From Osedax frankpressi (taxonomy: Eukaryota > Annelida > Polychaeta > Sabellida > Siboglinidae): a DNA stretch of 64,000 bases. Position numbers and translations under genes: made by a program. The notes below the pieces were generated by a model. That model worked only from the letters and a program-made list of their open reading frames with translations, did not search any database and was not told the origin of the DNA. Numbering within the stretch: the stretch's first letter is position 1; each line of letters starts with the position of its first letter. Shown here in pieces: positions 43,981-57,529 of the stretch. The stretch is taken from NCBI GenBank assembly GCA_964035775.1, contig OZ038316.1:31728969-31792968 (forward strand), in the 5' to 3' direction.

Positions 43981-44685
43981 GGGTGTGAGGGTGGGGGAAT
44001 TTTAGAAAAATTAATTTTTTTATTATATAAAATAATAATTTAGTTAATTTTTTAATATGTTAAAATTTCAAGTTTTGAATAAAAACTTTCAAATAATGTA
44101 TTTTAAAAAGTCTACTCTCAGAAAATATTATTTATTATTTATGTAAATCTCATTAATTTTTTAATAAATTAGTTAAATATACTTTATATTTGGTTAACTT
44201 ATAGTTTAACGATTTTTAGAATATTAAAAAAATTAAAGTTTACAATTCAATGTTTATATTTATATTAAAAGGTCAAGAGGTATGTTTACTTTTACTATTA
44301 TTAGCTTATAAAGATAGAAGCTATTAACAAATAACATTAGAGAGGGATGTAAATTAAATCTTAAAAAGATCATCTAATTTTAAATAAACTTTAAATTTAA
44401 TTTTCTCAGTATTTTGAATTTTTATACTAAAATTCCGATATCTTTTTGGTTTACAGTTTGTTTTCGATAATATTTCACAGAATATTTATTTTAGTTAAAC
44501 CTAAAATAATTGTGTTCAACATTTTTAGAATTATTTTAAATATTCTATAACAAATTTATAACATTGAAAATTTGTTGAAAAATATATTTAAATAACATTA
44601 ACTTACTTAACTCAACACCCCCTACACCCCCTATATCCCCTACTCATCCCCTACTCCATCTATAATCCCCACCCATCCCCTATAG
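43981..44685. other. AT-rich intron end
   Basis: About 600 bp of AT-rich DNA, then a short CCCCTACACCCCCTATATCC stretch leading to the acceptor at 44685. Confidence 0.6.
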
Positions 44686-44779
44686 TCAAGTTGCTCCAGG
44701 ATATTTCAATAATGACAAACACCTCGACTTCATTTTCCACATGAACAAAGGAAAATGGCCCATATACAATTCATCCATT
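44686..44779 (+). CDS. FAM234-like, eighth visible exon
   Basis: Acceptor CATCCCCTATAG, 94 nt, donor ATT/GTTTGC. Encodes QVAPGYFNNDKHLDFIFHMN, KGKWPIYNSSI. A-P-G-Y-F-N-N-D with D-F is diagnostic of the FAM234 family. Phase 2 in, 0 out. The donor is weak but restores SSITIVLDG across the junction. Confidence 0.88.
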
Positions 44780-45027
44780 GTTTGCATTAACCAATACCTT
44801 TAACTCTTTTAACCTATTATGAATACTTAGTATATATAATATTCTCTATAATCTATTGTATACATTAATATATATTTAATCACGTATGCAAATAAAGTTA
44901 ATAATATTAATTACGCTTAAAATTCGGTTTCTAATTGAGACCCCTTCTTAAGCCCCACTCCCAAACGACACGTTCGCTTCGACCCCGCTTCTAAACCCTA
45001 CGCGGCACTACGCCCCGTCCCTTGCAG

Positions 45028-45754
45028 ACGATTGTGCTCGACGGTCGAGACGGCACTACCATGTGGACGTTGAAGTCGTCTGGTAAACACATAACCTCCG
45101 ACCTCGTGGTGAGAACCGTCGAACCCTATCGCGATTCGTTTCTGTTGCCGATCACCGGACAGGAAGCCGACGTCGTCGTAGCGCAGGAGGAGGAGGAGCC
45201 GCCGCGAGGTGGCGCTAGGTCCGCTAGGTCCGCCAGGGCTTTCATCGGCGACGAAATTGAACCCCGCGAAGACGACGTCGACGCCGCGGCCAGGCAACGG
45301 TTGAAGCCGAGCGAGCGAATCATTAACGACACTGGAGGGGACCACATTAACAACACTGGAGGGGACCACATTAACGAAACTGGAGGGGACCGAAGTAACG
45401 ACGCTGGAGGGGACCACATTAACAACACTGGAGGGGACCACATTAACGACACTGGAGGGGACCACATTAACGAAACTGGAGGGGACCGAAGTAACGACGC
45501 TGGAGGGGACCACATTAACAACACTGGAGGGGACCACATTAACGACACTGGAGGGGACCACATTAACGACACTGGAGGGGACCGAAGTAACGACGCTGGA
45601 GGGGACCACATTAACAACACTGGAGGGGACCAAAGTACCTACGCTGAAGGGGACGAACACACAGAAACTATCGGTGACCATCAAACCGAAGCTAATAAAG
45701 GGTCATCAAATAGAAATATGCCTGTGACAACTACAACAACTGAATCACCTGATG
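45028..45754 (+). CDS. FAM234-like, ninth visible exon with coding minisatellite
   Basis: Acceptor CGTCCCTTGCAG. Starts TIVLDGRDGTTMWTLKSSGK, HITSDLVVRTVEPYRDSFLL, PITGQEADVVV, then an acidic/Arg-Ala loop, then 13 octapeptides of the type GGDHINDT, then a Thr-rich stretch. The donor GATG/GTACCG after 45754 gives phase 1 and joins the exon at 58244. Other phase-1 donor-like sites (GAA/GTAACG in the repeats, ATCG/GTGACC) exist, so the 3' end is uncertain. If unspliced, the frame ends at 45819 with a hydrophobic tail (AIWLFSLILLFKLSVNIL). The 5' part is GC-rich and CpG-rich. Confidence 0.8.
45332..45640. repeat. 24-bp coding minisatellite, 13 units
   Basis: Units ATTAACGACACTGGAGGGGA + CCAC encode HINDTGGD. 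Most units carry an N-glycosylation sequon (N-D-T, N-N-T or N-E-T); the SNDAGG units do not. Unit order shows a repeated four-unit superpattern. Confidence 0.95.
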
Positions 45755-45819
45755 GTACCGCAATTTGGTTATTCAGTCTAATTTTATTGTTTAAGTTATC
45801 TGTGAATATATTGAAATGA
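45755..45819 (+). CDS. Possible alternative C-terminus (hydrophobic tail) of the FAM234-like gene
   Basis: Read-through of the preceding exon adds GTAIWLFSLILLFKLSVNIL K and stops. A Thr/Ser-rich spacer followed by about 16 hydrophobic residues at the very end resembles a GPI-anchor signal or a tail anchor. An AATAAA lies at 46016. It could be a real short isoform or simply intron. Confidence 0.35.
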
Positions 45820-47230
45820 ACAACAAAATTTTAATAATTTTTTGTATCCCACCATTTTTCTTTCGCGATTGATTTAATTACTTTTGCCTATCTCGCAGTT
45901 TTATATATCACATACATTGCATTTCTAATGCAGTGATGTTTTCTGATATTTCATGACAAATTTTTTGTAAAATTTTAAAAAATTCATTTTGTTGCAAAAA
46001 TAACGTTAATAATTTAATAAACATACGAAATTTAGTTATCAATTTCAAATTAAGAATTATCTCTTATAATATTAATATTATTGTGAAATAATATACTTAT
46101 ATTATTAAGCAAACAATATAATATATATTTGTTTTGGTAATAATTTTTAATTTAACTGTTATCGATATTATGAAAAATAAGATATTGTAAAAAATAACCT
46201 GGAACCATCATTTGGATTGGGTTCATGAACTTTCATATCTCTACAATTTAATAATTATACGATTATGTAGTAATTTAATAGTGGTTAAAAATCGTCTTCA
46301 AGTATTTTTATTTGTCATTAAAAGCTCATGCTATATTTGCTATAGCAACAGTTTTGTTTTGATTGATTATACAAAAGTAAAAATTGATAATCCGCATTTC
46401 TAGAGATTTTACTCAATGGTCAACAATCGTTGGTAATCTCCCAAAGACATTAGAAAACCTTAAATAAATAAACTTTATATTTACATATTACTTTTAACTA
46501 TTTATTGATGACACTCATGAATATGTTATTTCTATAATAGATGTTAGGAAAGATATTTATTTTGACTATCTATTATACAAATATAATAATGATATAGGCA
46601 ATTCATTTAAAGATGATTTTAATAATTATAATACTGAACAAATTCAATATTAATTGCAATAATTGAAATATAAATATACTATGGTTATCATAAATATTTG
46701 TATAACTAATTACTACTTATTATAGCATAAATATTATACTTATATGCATTATAAAGTAACGAGTTAATTCATATTAATTATTTTATATATTAATGGCATT
46801 AATAATATCATTATTAAATTTAATTTTGATATTTATACAATATTTACAAAATTAACACAAATATTATATATGCTAATATTATATGATATAGTTATATATT
46901 TAATATGCAACTACATACTCTATTTATATGAATATATATATTTAATATTGTATAATTTTATGAATATCTTAATCACTTAATTACAATTATTCACAGAATT
47001 TTCATAACTACATTTCTGTAAACCATTCAAATTATGTGCATATTATTTGTTTCGACTGCGAGAGTATCTATAGATCTGATAGGTTTATGAAAATGAGGTT
47101 TGACATGACATGCTGACGGTAGAAATGTTTATTGATGACACCTATTTTTTTGACACACCGCTATGATTGTAAAATAATTAACTTATCTGTCAGAATTTGA
47201 ATTACTTTATATTTTGTGATTATTATTTAT
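45820..47230. other. AT-rich intron start
   Basis: About 1.4 kb of AT-rich sequence with no exon or element I can support; the 63-codon frame at 46212-46403 has no supporting signal. Confidence 0.5.
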
Positions 47231-47254
47231 TATAACTAATCGAATCTTACCTTA

Positions 47255-50200
47255 ATCAACTATCTCTGCAAATCTTACTTTAGTTGATATCTCTGTAAAT
47301 CTTACCTTAGTTGATATCTCTGTAAATCTTACTTTAGTTGATATCTCTGTAAATCTTACTTTAGTTGATATATCTGTAAATCTTACTTTAGTTGATATCT
47401 CTGTAAATCTTACTTTAGTTGATATCTCTGTAAATCTTACTTTAGTTGATATCTCTGTAAATCGTACTTTAGTTGATATCTCTGTAAATCTTACTTTAGT
47501 TGATATCTCTGTAAATCTTACCTTAGTTGATATCTCAGCAAATCTTACTTTAGTTGATATCTCTGTAAATCTTACTTTAGTTGATATCTCTGTAAATCTT
47601 ACTTTAGTTGATATCTCTGTAAATCTTACTTTAGTTGATATCTCTGTAAATCTTACTTTAGTTGATATATATGTAAATCTTACTTTAGTTGATATCTCTG
47701 TAAATCTTACTTTAGTTGATATCTGTAAATCTTACTTTAGTTGATATCTCTACAAATCTTACTTTAGTTGATATCTCTGTAAATCTTACTTTAGTTGATA
47801 TCTCTGTAAATCTTACTTTAGTTGATATCTCTGTAAATCTTACTTTAGTTGATATCTCTGCAAATCTTACTTTAGTTGATATCTCTGCAAATCTTACTTT
47901 AGTTGATATCTCTGTAAATCTTACTTTAGTTGATATCTCTGTAAATCTTACTTTAGTTGATATCTCTGTAAATCTTACTTTAGTTGATATCTCTGTAAAT
48001 CTTACTTTAGTTAATATCTCTGTAAATCTTACTTTAGTTGATATCTCTGTAAATCTTACTTTAGTTGATATCTCTGTAAATCTTACTTTAGTTGATATCT
48101 CTGCAAATCTTACTTTAGTTGATATCTCTGTAAATCTTACTTTAGTTGATATCTCTGTAAATCTTACTTTAGTTGATATCTCTGTAAATCTTACTTTAGT
48201 TGATATCTATGTAAATCTTACTTTAGTTGATATCTCTGTAAATCTTACTTTAGTTGATATCTGTAAATCTTACTTTAGTTGATATCTCTACAAATCTTAC
48301 TTTAGTTGATATCTCTACAAATCTTACTTTAGTTGATATATATGTAAATCTTACTTTAGTTGATATCTCTGTAAATCTTACTTTAGTTGATATCTGTAAA
48401 TCTTACTTTAGTTGATATCTCTACAAATCTTACTTTAGTTGATATCTCTGTAAATCTTACTTTAGTTGATATCTCTGTAAATCTTACTTTAGTTGATATC
48501 TCTGTAAATCTTACTTTAGTTGATATCTCTGCAAATCTTACTTTAGTTGATATCTCTGCAAATCTTACTTTAGTTGATATCTCTGTAAATCTTAATTTAG
48601 TTGATATCTCTGTAAATCTTACTTTAGTTGATATCTCTGTAAATCTTACTTTAGTTGATATCTCTGTAAATCTTACTTTAGTTAATATCTCTGTAAATCT
48701 TACTTTAGTTGATATCTCTGTAAATCTTACTTTAGTTGATATCTCTGTAAATCTTACTTTAGTTGATATCTCTGCAAATCTTACTTTAGTTGATATCTCT
48801 GTAAATCTTACTTTAGTTGATATCTCTGTAAATCTTACTTTAGTTGATATCTCTGTAAATCTTACTTTAGTTGATATCTATGTAAATCTTACTTTAGTTG
48901 ATATCTCTGTAAATCTTACTTTAGTTGATATCTGTAAATCTTACTTTAGTTGATATCTCTACAAATCTTACTTTAGTTGATATCTCTACAAATCTTACTT
49001 TAGTTGATATCTCTGTAAATCTTACTTTAGTTGATATCTCTGTAAATCTTACTTTAGTTGATATCTCTGTAAATCTTACTTTAGTTGATATCTCTGCAAA
49101 TCTTACTTTAGTTGATATCTCTGTAAATCTTACTTTAGTTGATATCTCTGTAAATCTTACTTTAGTTGATATCTCTGTAAATCTTACTTTAGTTGATATC
49201 TATGTAAATCTTACTTTAGTTGATATCTCTGTAAATCTTACTTTAGTTGATATCTGTAAATCTTACTTTAGTTGATATCTCTACAAATCTTACTTTAGTT
49301 GATATCTCTGTAAATCTTACTTTAGTTGATATCTCTGTAAATCTTACTTTAGTTGATATCTCTGTAAATCTTACTTTAGTTGATATCTCTGCAAATCTTA
49401 CTTTAGTTGATATCTCTGCAAATCTTACTTTAGTTGATATCTCTGTAAATCTTACTTTAGTTGATATCTCTGTAAATCTTACTTTAGTTGATATCTCTGT
49501 AAATCTTACTTTAGTTGATATCTCTGTAAATCTTACTTTAGTTGATATCTCTGTAAATCTTACTTTAGTTGATATCTCTACAAATCTTACTTTAGTTGAT
49601 ATCTCTGTAAATCTTACTTTAGTTGATATCTCTGTAAATCTTACTTTAGTTGATATCTGTAAATCTTACTTTAGTTGATATCTCTACAAATCTTACTTTA
49701 GTTGATATCTCTGTAAATCTTACTTTAGTTGATATCTCTACAAATCTTACTTTAGTTGATATCTCTGTAAATCTTACTTTAGTTGATATCTGTAAATCTT
49801 ACTTTAGTTGATATCTCTACAAATCTTACTTTAGTTGATATCTCTACAAATCTTACTTTAGTTAATATCTCTGTAAATCTTACTTTAGTTGATATCTCTA
49901 CAAATCTTACTTTAGTTGATATCTCTGTAAATCTTACTTTAGTTGATATCTCTACAAATCTTACTTTAGTTGATATCTCTGTAAATCTTACTTTAGTTGA
50001 TATCTCTGTAAATCTTACTTTAGTTGATATCTCTGTAAATCTTACTTTAGTTGATATCTCTGTAAATCTTACTTTAGTTGATATCTCTGTAAATCTTACT
50101 TTAGTTGATATCTCTGTAAATCTTACTTTAGTTGATATCTCTGTAAATCTTACTTTAGTTGATATCTCTGTAAATCTTACTTTAGTTGATATCTCTGTAA

Positions 50201-53200
50201 ATCTTACTTTAGTTGATATCTCTGTAAATCTTACTTTAGTTGATATCTCTGTAAATCTTACTTTAGTTGATATCTCTGTAAATCTTACTTTAGTTGATAT
50301 CTCTGTAAATCTTACTTTAGTTGATATCTCTGCAAATCTTATCTTAGTTGATATCTCTGTAAATCTTACTTTAGTTGATATCTCTGTAAATCTTACTTTA
50401 GTTGATATCTCTGTAAATCTTACTTTAGTTGATATCTCTGTAAATCTTACATTAGTTGATATCTCTGTAAATCTTACTTTAGTTGATATCTCTGTAAATC
50501 TTACTTTAGTTGATATCTCTGTAAATCTTACTTTAGTTAATATCTCTGTAAATCTTACTTTAGTTAATATCTCTGTAAATCTTACTTTAGTTAATATCTC
50601 TACAAATCTTACTTTAGTTGATATATCTGTAAATCTTACTTTAGTTGATATCTCTGTAAATCTTACTTTAGTTGATATCTCTGTAAATCTTAATTTAGTT
50701 GATATCTCTGTAAATCTTACTTTAGTTGATATCTCTGTAAATCTTACATTAGTTGATATCTCTGTAAATCTTACTTTAGTTGATATCTCTGTAAATCTTA
50801 CTTTAGTTGATATCTCTGTAAATCTTACTTTAGTTAATATCTCTGTAAAGCTTACTTTAGTTAATATCTCTGTAAATCTTACTTTAGTTAATATCTCTAC
50901 AAATCTTACTTTAGTTGATATATCTGTAAATCTTACTTTAGTTGATATCTCTGTAAATCTTACTTTAGTTGATATCTCTGTAAATCTTACTTTAGTTGAT
51001 ATCTGTAAATCTTACTTTAGTTGATATCTCAGCAAATCTTACTTTAGTTGATATCTCTGTAAATCTTACCTTAGTTGATATCTCTGTAAATCTTATTTTA
51101 GTTGATATCTCTGTAAATCTTACTTTAGTTGATATCTCTACAAATCTTACTTTAGTTAATATCTCTGTAAATCTTACTTTAGTTGATATCTCTACAAATC
51201 TTACTTTAGTTGATATCTCAGTAAATCTTACTTTAGTTGATATCTCTACAAATCTTACTTTAGTTGATATCTCTGTAAATCTTACTTTAGTTGATATCTC
51301 TGTAAATCTTACTTTAGTTGATATCTCTGTAAATCTTACTTTAGTTGATATCTCTGTAAATCTTACTTTAGTTGATATCTCTGTAAATCTTACTTTAGTT
51401 GATATCTCTGTAAATCTTACTTTAGTTGATATCTCTGTAAATCTTACTTTAGTTAATATCTCTACAAATCTTACTTTAGTTGATATCTATGTAAATCTTA
51501 CTTTAGTTGATATCTCTGTAAATCTTACATTAGTTGATATCTCTGTAAATCTTACTTTAGTTAATATCTCTGTAAATCTTACTTTAGTTGATATCTCTGT
51601 AAATCTTACTTTAGTTGATATCTCTGTAAATCTTACTTTAGTTGATATCTCTGTAAATCTTACTTTAGTTGATATCTCTGTAAATCTTACTTTAGTTGAT
51701 ATCTATGTAAATCTTACTTTAGTTGATATCTCTGTAAATCTTACATTAGTTGATATCTATGTAAATCTTACTTTAGTTGATATCTATGTAAATCTTACTT
51801 TAGTTGATATCTCTGTAAATCTTACTTTAGTTGATATCTCTGTAAATCTTACTTTAGTTGATATCTCTGTAAATCTTACTTTAGTTGATATCTCTGTAAA
51901 TCTTACTTTAGTTGATATCTCTACAAATCTTACTTTAGTTGATATCTCTGTAAATCTTACTTTAGTTGATATCTCTGTAAATCTTACTTTAGTTGATATC
52001 TCTGTAAATCTTACTTTAGTTGATATCTCTGTAAATCTTACTTTAGTTAATATCTCTACAAATCTTACTTTAGTTGATATCTATGTAAATCTTACTTTAG
52101 TTGATATCTCTGTAAATCTTACATTAGTTGATATCTATGTAAATCTTACTTTAGTTGATATCTCTACAAATCTTACTTTAGTTGATATCTATGTAAATCT
52201 TACTTTAGTTGATATCTCTGTAAATCTTACATTAGTTGATATCTATGTAAATCTTACTTTAGTTGATATCTATGTAAATCTTACTTTAGTTGATATCTCT
52301 GTAAATCTTACTTTAGTTGATATCTCTGTAAATCTTACTTTAGTTGATATCTCTACAAATCTTACTTTAGTTGATATCTCTGTAAATCTTACTTTAGTTG
52401 ATATCTCTGTAAATCTTACTTTAGTTGATATCTCTGTAAATCTTACTTTAGTTGATATCTCTGTAAATCTTACTTTAGTTAATATCTCTACAAATCTTAC
52501 TTTAGTTGATATCTATGTAAATCTTACTTTAGTTGATATCTCTGTAAATCTTACATTAGTTGATATCTATGTAAATCTTACTTTAGTTGATATCTATGTA
52601 AATCTTACTTTAGTTGATATCTCTGTAAATCTTACTTTAGTTGATATCTCTGTAAATCTTACTTTAGTTGATATCTCTGTAAATCTTACTTTAGTTGATA
52701 TCTCTGTAAATCTTACTTTAGTTGATATCTCTGTAAATCTTACTTTAGTTAATATCTCTACAAATCTTACTTTAGTTGATATCTATGTAAATCTTACTTT
52801 AGTTGATATCTCTGTAAATCTTACATTAGTTGATATCTATGTAAATCTTACTTTAGTTGATATCTATGTAAATCTTACTTTAGTTGATATCTCTGTAAAT
52901 CTTACTTTAGTTGATATCTCTGTAAATCTTACTTTAGTTGATATCTCTGTAAATCTTACTTTAGTTGATATCTCTGCAAATCTTATCTTAGTTGATATCT
53001 CTGTAAATCTTACTTTAGTTGATATCTCTGTAAATCTTACTTTAGTTGATATCTCAGCAAATCTTACTTTAGTTGATATCTCTGTAAATCTTACTTTAGT
53101 TGATATCTCTGTAAATCTTACTTTAGTTGATATCTCTGTAAATCTTACTTTAGTTGATATCTCTGTAAATCTTACTTTAGTTGATATCTCTACAAATCTT

Positions 53201-54958
53201 ACTTTAGTTGATATCTCTGTAAATCTTACTTTAGTTGATATCTCTGTAAATCTTACTTTAGTTGATATCTCTGTAAATCTTACTTTAGTTGATATCTCTG
53301 TAAATCTTACTTTAGTTAATATCTCTACAAATCTTACTTTAGTTGATATCTATGTAAATCTTACTTTAGTTGATATCTCTGTAAATCTTACATTAGTTGA
53401 TATCTATGTAAATCTTACTTTAGTTGATATCTCTACAAATCTTACTTTAGTTGATATCTATGTAAATCTTACTTTAGTTGATATCTCTGTAAATCTTACA
53501 TTAGTTGATATCTATGTAAATCTTACTTTAGTTGATATCTATGTAAATCTTACTTTAGTTGATATCTCTGTAAATCTTACTTTAGTTGATATCTCTGTAA
53601 ATCTTACTTTAGTTGATATCTCTACAAATCTTACTTTAGTTGATATCTCTGTAAATCTTACTTTAGTTGATATCTCTGTAAATCTTACTTTAGTTGATAT
53701 CTCTGTAAATCTTACTTTAGTTGATATCTCTGTAAATCTTACTTTAGTTAATATCTCTACAAATCTTACTTTAGTTGATATCTATGTAAATCTTACTTTA
53801 GTTGATATCTCTGTAAATCTTACATTAGTTGATATCTATGTAAATCTTACTTTAGTTGATATCTATGTAAATCTTACTTTAGTTGATATCTCTGTAAATC
53901 TTACTTTAGTTGATATCTCTGTAAATCTTACTTTAGTTGATATCTCTGTAAATCTTACTTTAGTTGATATCTCTGTAAATCTTACTTTAGTTGATATCTC
54001 TGTAAATCTTACTTTAGTTAATATCTCTACAAATCTTACTTTAGTTGATATCTATGTAAATCTTACTTTAGTTGATATCTCTGTAAATCTTACATTAGTT
54101 GATATCTATGTAAATCTTACTTTAGTTGATATCTATGTAAATCTTACTTTAGTTGATATCTCTGTAAATCTTACTTTAGTTGATATCTCTGTAAATCTTA
54201 CTTTAGTTGATATCTCTGTAAATCTTACTTTAGTTGATATCTCTGCAAATCTTATCTTATTTGATATCTCTGTAAATCTTACTTTAGTTGATATCTCTGT
54301 AAATCTTACTTTAGTTGATATCTCAGCAAATCTTACTTTAGTTAATATCTCTACAAATCTTACTTTAGTTGATATCTATGTAAATCTTACTTTAGTTGAT
54401 ATCTCTGTAAATCTTACATTAGTTGATATCTATGTAAATCTTACTTTAGTTGATATCTCTGTAAATCTTACTTTAGTTGATATCTCTGTAAATCTTACTT
54501 TAGTTGATATCTCTGTAAATCTTACTTTAGTTGATATCTCTGTAAATCTTACTTTAGTTAATATCTCTGTAAATCTTACTTTAGTTGATATCTATGTAAA
54601 TCTTACTTTAGTTGATATCTCTGTAAATCTTACTTTAGTTAATATCTCTACAAATCTTACTTTAGTTGATATCTATGTAAATCTTACTTTAGTTGATATC
54701 TCTGTAAATCTTACATTAGTTGATATCTATGTAAATCTTACTTTAGTTGATATCTATGTAAATCTTACTTTAGTTGATATCTCTGTAAATCTTACTTTAG
54801 TTGATATCTCTGTAAATCTTACTTTAGTTGATATCTCTGTAAATCTTACTTTAGTTGATATCTCTGCAAATCTTATCTTAGTTGATATCTCTGTAAATCT
54901 TACTTTAGTTGATATCTCTGTAAATCTTACTTTAGTTGATATCTCAGCAAATCTTACT
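47255..54958. repeat. 7.7-kb array of 27-bp units, about 285 copies
   Basis: Units CTGTAAATCTTACTTTAGTT + GATATCT with single-base variants (CTACAAAT, CTGCAAAT, CTATGTAAAT, TTAATATC). Occasional units lack 2 bp (GATATCTGTAAAT) and shift frame. Higher-order structure is present: 47716-48282 and 48387-48953 are near-identical blocks 671 bp apart, and a longer block recurs between 51.7 and 54.9 kb. The 1337-codon frame (DISVNLTLV) exists only because 27 is a multiple of 3. Confidence 0.97.
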
Positions 54959-55500
54959 GGTAGTATATTCAAAGATGTAGGACATTTGCTAATTTGTTTA
55001 CAATTATGATTATTTACCCGTTATAGGAGTTAACGTCAACAAAATACACAAAACTGCCAATAAACAATTCCAAAACAGTGGAATCTATGTTAAGAATTAC
55101 AAATTCCAGACTATGGAAACATGCGATACCTATTCATGATAGTAGTATCTGGTACTGGGACATAGATATCTAGTCGAGTACATGTTAACTACTCAAATAC
55201 CCATTAAATTAAACTACTCAAACACCCATTAAACTACTCAAACACAGCTATTTTAATATAGATATTATCCCAAATAATGTTGTCTTATTCAGTAAATTGA
55301 GTGACAACTTCTCTGTCCACTTCTCTGACCACTTCCCTGACCACTTCCCTAACCTCTTCCCAACGACTTCCTTGACCAGATGAAGATTCAACCCACAATT
55401 GCACTGAGTCGCAGGCTAAATTTGTTATTTACTACATTCTGGTGGACCTTACAACTAGTAGTTCCCCATTGGTGATCAGGAGTCTCTCTGGCATTAAGTA
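54959..55500. other. Unique intron sequence
   Basis: About 540 bp of non-repetitive sequence between two arrays; short CCACTTCCCTGA words near 55310-55370. No exon seen. Confidence 0.5.
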
Positions 55501-55514
55501 TCGCTATAGTTAGA

Positions 55515-57400
55515 ACTCTACACCCACTTCTACCCTCTTCTTACACCCACTTCTACCCTCCTCTTACACCAACCACTACCCTCCTCTTACAGCCACCTCT
55601 ACACTCCTCTTACACCCACCTCTACACTCCTCTTACACCCACCACTACCCTCCTCTTACACCCACCACTACCCTCCTCTTACACCAACCACTACCCTCCT
55701 CTTACAGCCACCTCTACACTCCTCTTACACCCACCTCTACACTCCTCTTACACCCACCACTACCCTCCTCTTACACCCACCACTACCCTCCTCTTACACC
55801 AACCACTACCCTCCTCTTACACCCACTTCTACCCTCCTCTTACACCCACTTCTACCCTCCTCTTACAGCCACCTCTACACTCCTCTTACACCCACCTCTA
55901 CACTCCTCTTACACCCACCACTACCCTCCTCTTACACCCACCACTACCCTCCTCTTACACCAACCACTACCCTCCTCTTACACCCACTTCTACCCTCCTC
56001 TTACAGCCACTTCTACCCTCCTCTTATAGCCACCTCTACACTCCTCTTACACCCACTTCTACCCTCCTCTTACACCCACTTCTACCCTCTCTTACAGCCA
56101 CCTCTACCCTCCATTTACACCCACTTCTACCCTATTCTTACACCCACCTCTACCCTCCTCTTACACCCACCTCTACACTCCTCTTACACCCACCTCTACA
56201 CTCCTCTTACACCCACTTCTACCCTCCTCTTACACCCACCTCTACACTCCTCTTACACCCACTTCTACCCTCCTCTTACAGCCACTTCTACCCTTCTCTT
56301 ACACCCACCTCTACACTCCTCTTACACCCACCTCTGCCATCATCTTACACCCACCACTACCCTCCTCTTACACCCACTTCTACCCTCCTCTTACAGCCAC
56401 TTCTACCCTCTCTTACACCCACCTCTACACTCCTCTTACACCCACCACTACCCTCCTCTTACACCCACCACTACCCTCCTCTTACACCCACCACTACCCT
56501 CCTCTTACACCCACTTCTACCCTCCTCTTACAGCCACCACTACACTCCTCTTACACCCACTTCTACCCTCCTCTTACAGCCACCACTACACTCCTCTTAC
56601 ACCCACCTCTGCCATCATCTTACACCCACCACTACCCTCCTCTTACATCCACTTTTACCCTCCTCTTACACCCACTTCTACCCTCCTCTTACACCCACCT
56701 CTACACTCCTCTTACACCCACCTCTGCCATCATCTTACAACCACCTCTGCCATCATTTTATACCCACCTTTACACTCCTCTTACAGCCACTTCTACCCTC
56801 CTCTTACACCCACTTCTACCCTCCTCTTACAGCCACCTCTACACTCCTCTTACACCCACCTCTGCCATCATCTTACACCCACCACTACCCTCCTCTTACA
56901 CCCACTTCTACCCTCCTCTTACAGCCACCACTACACTCCTCTTACACCCACTTCTACCCTCCTCTTACAGCCACCACTACACTCCTCTTACACCCACCTC
57001 TGCCATCATCTTACACCCACCACTACCCTCCTCTTACACCCACTTCTACCCTCCTCTTACAGCCACTTCTACCCTCCTCTTACACCCACCTCTACACTCC
57101 TCTTACACCCACCTCTACACTCCTCTTACACCCACCTCTGCCATCATCTTACACCCACCACTACCCTCCTCTTACACCCACTTCTACCCTCCTCTTACAC
57201 CCACTTCTACCCTCCTCTTACAGCCACCTCTACACTCCTCTTACACCCACCTCTGCCATCATCTTACAACTACCTCTGCCATCATTTTATACCCACCTTT
57301 ACACTCCTCTTACAGCCACTTCTACCCTCCTCTTACACCCACCTCTACACTCCTCTTACACCCACCTCTGCCATCATCTTACACCCACCTCAATCATGTA
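55515..57400. repeat. 23-bp CTCTTACACCCACCTCTAC array, about 80 units
   Basis: Units TCTACACTCCTCTTACACCC + ACC with CACTACCC, TTCTACCC and GCCATCATC variants that recur in blocks. Intronic; pyrimidine-rich on the sense strand. Confidence 0.95.
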
Positions 57401-57529
57401 TCTTTACACCCAACTTCTACACCTTACACCTACTTCTACTCCTTACACACAACTCTTCCCTTACACCCGCCACTACCCTATTCCCATATACCCATATCTA
57501 CCCTCATCTTACTCCCACTATCTCCCTAT

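Noticed and set aside
45126-45684. Minus-strand ORFs (VVPSSVVN and LMWSPPVS repeats)
   Set aside because: Antisense shadows of the HINDTGGD coding minisatellite in the FAM234-like exon.
50996-55009. 1337-codon plus-strand ORF of DISVNLTLV repeats, and its shorter neighbours from 47716 on
   Set aside because: Open only because the unit is 27 bp without stops in that frame; 2-bp-short units break it repeatedly, there is no non-repetitive coding flank, and it lies in an intron of the FAM234-like gene.
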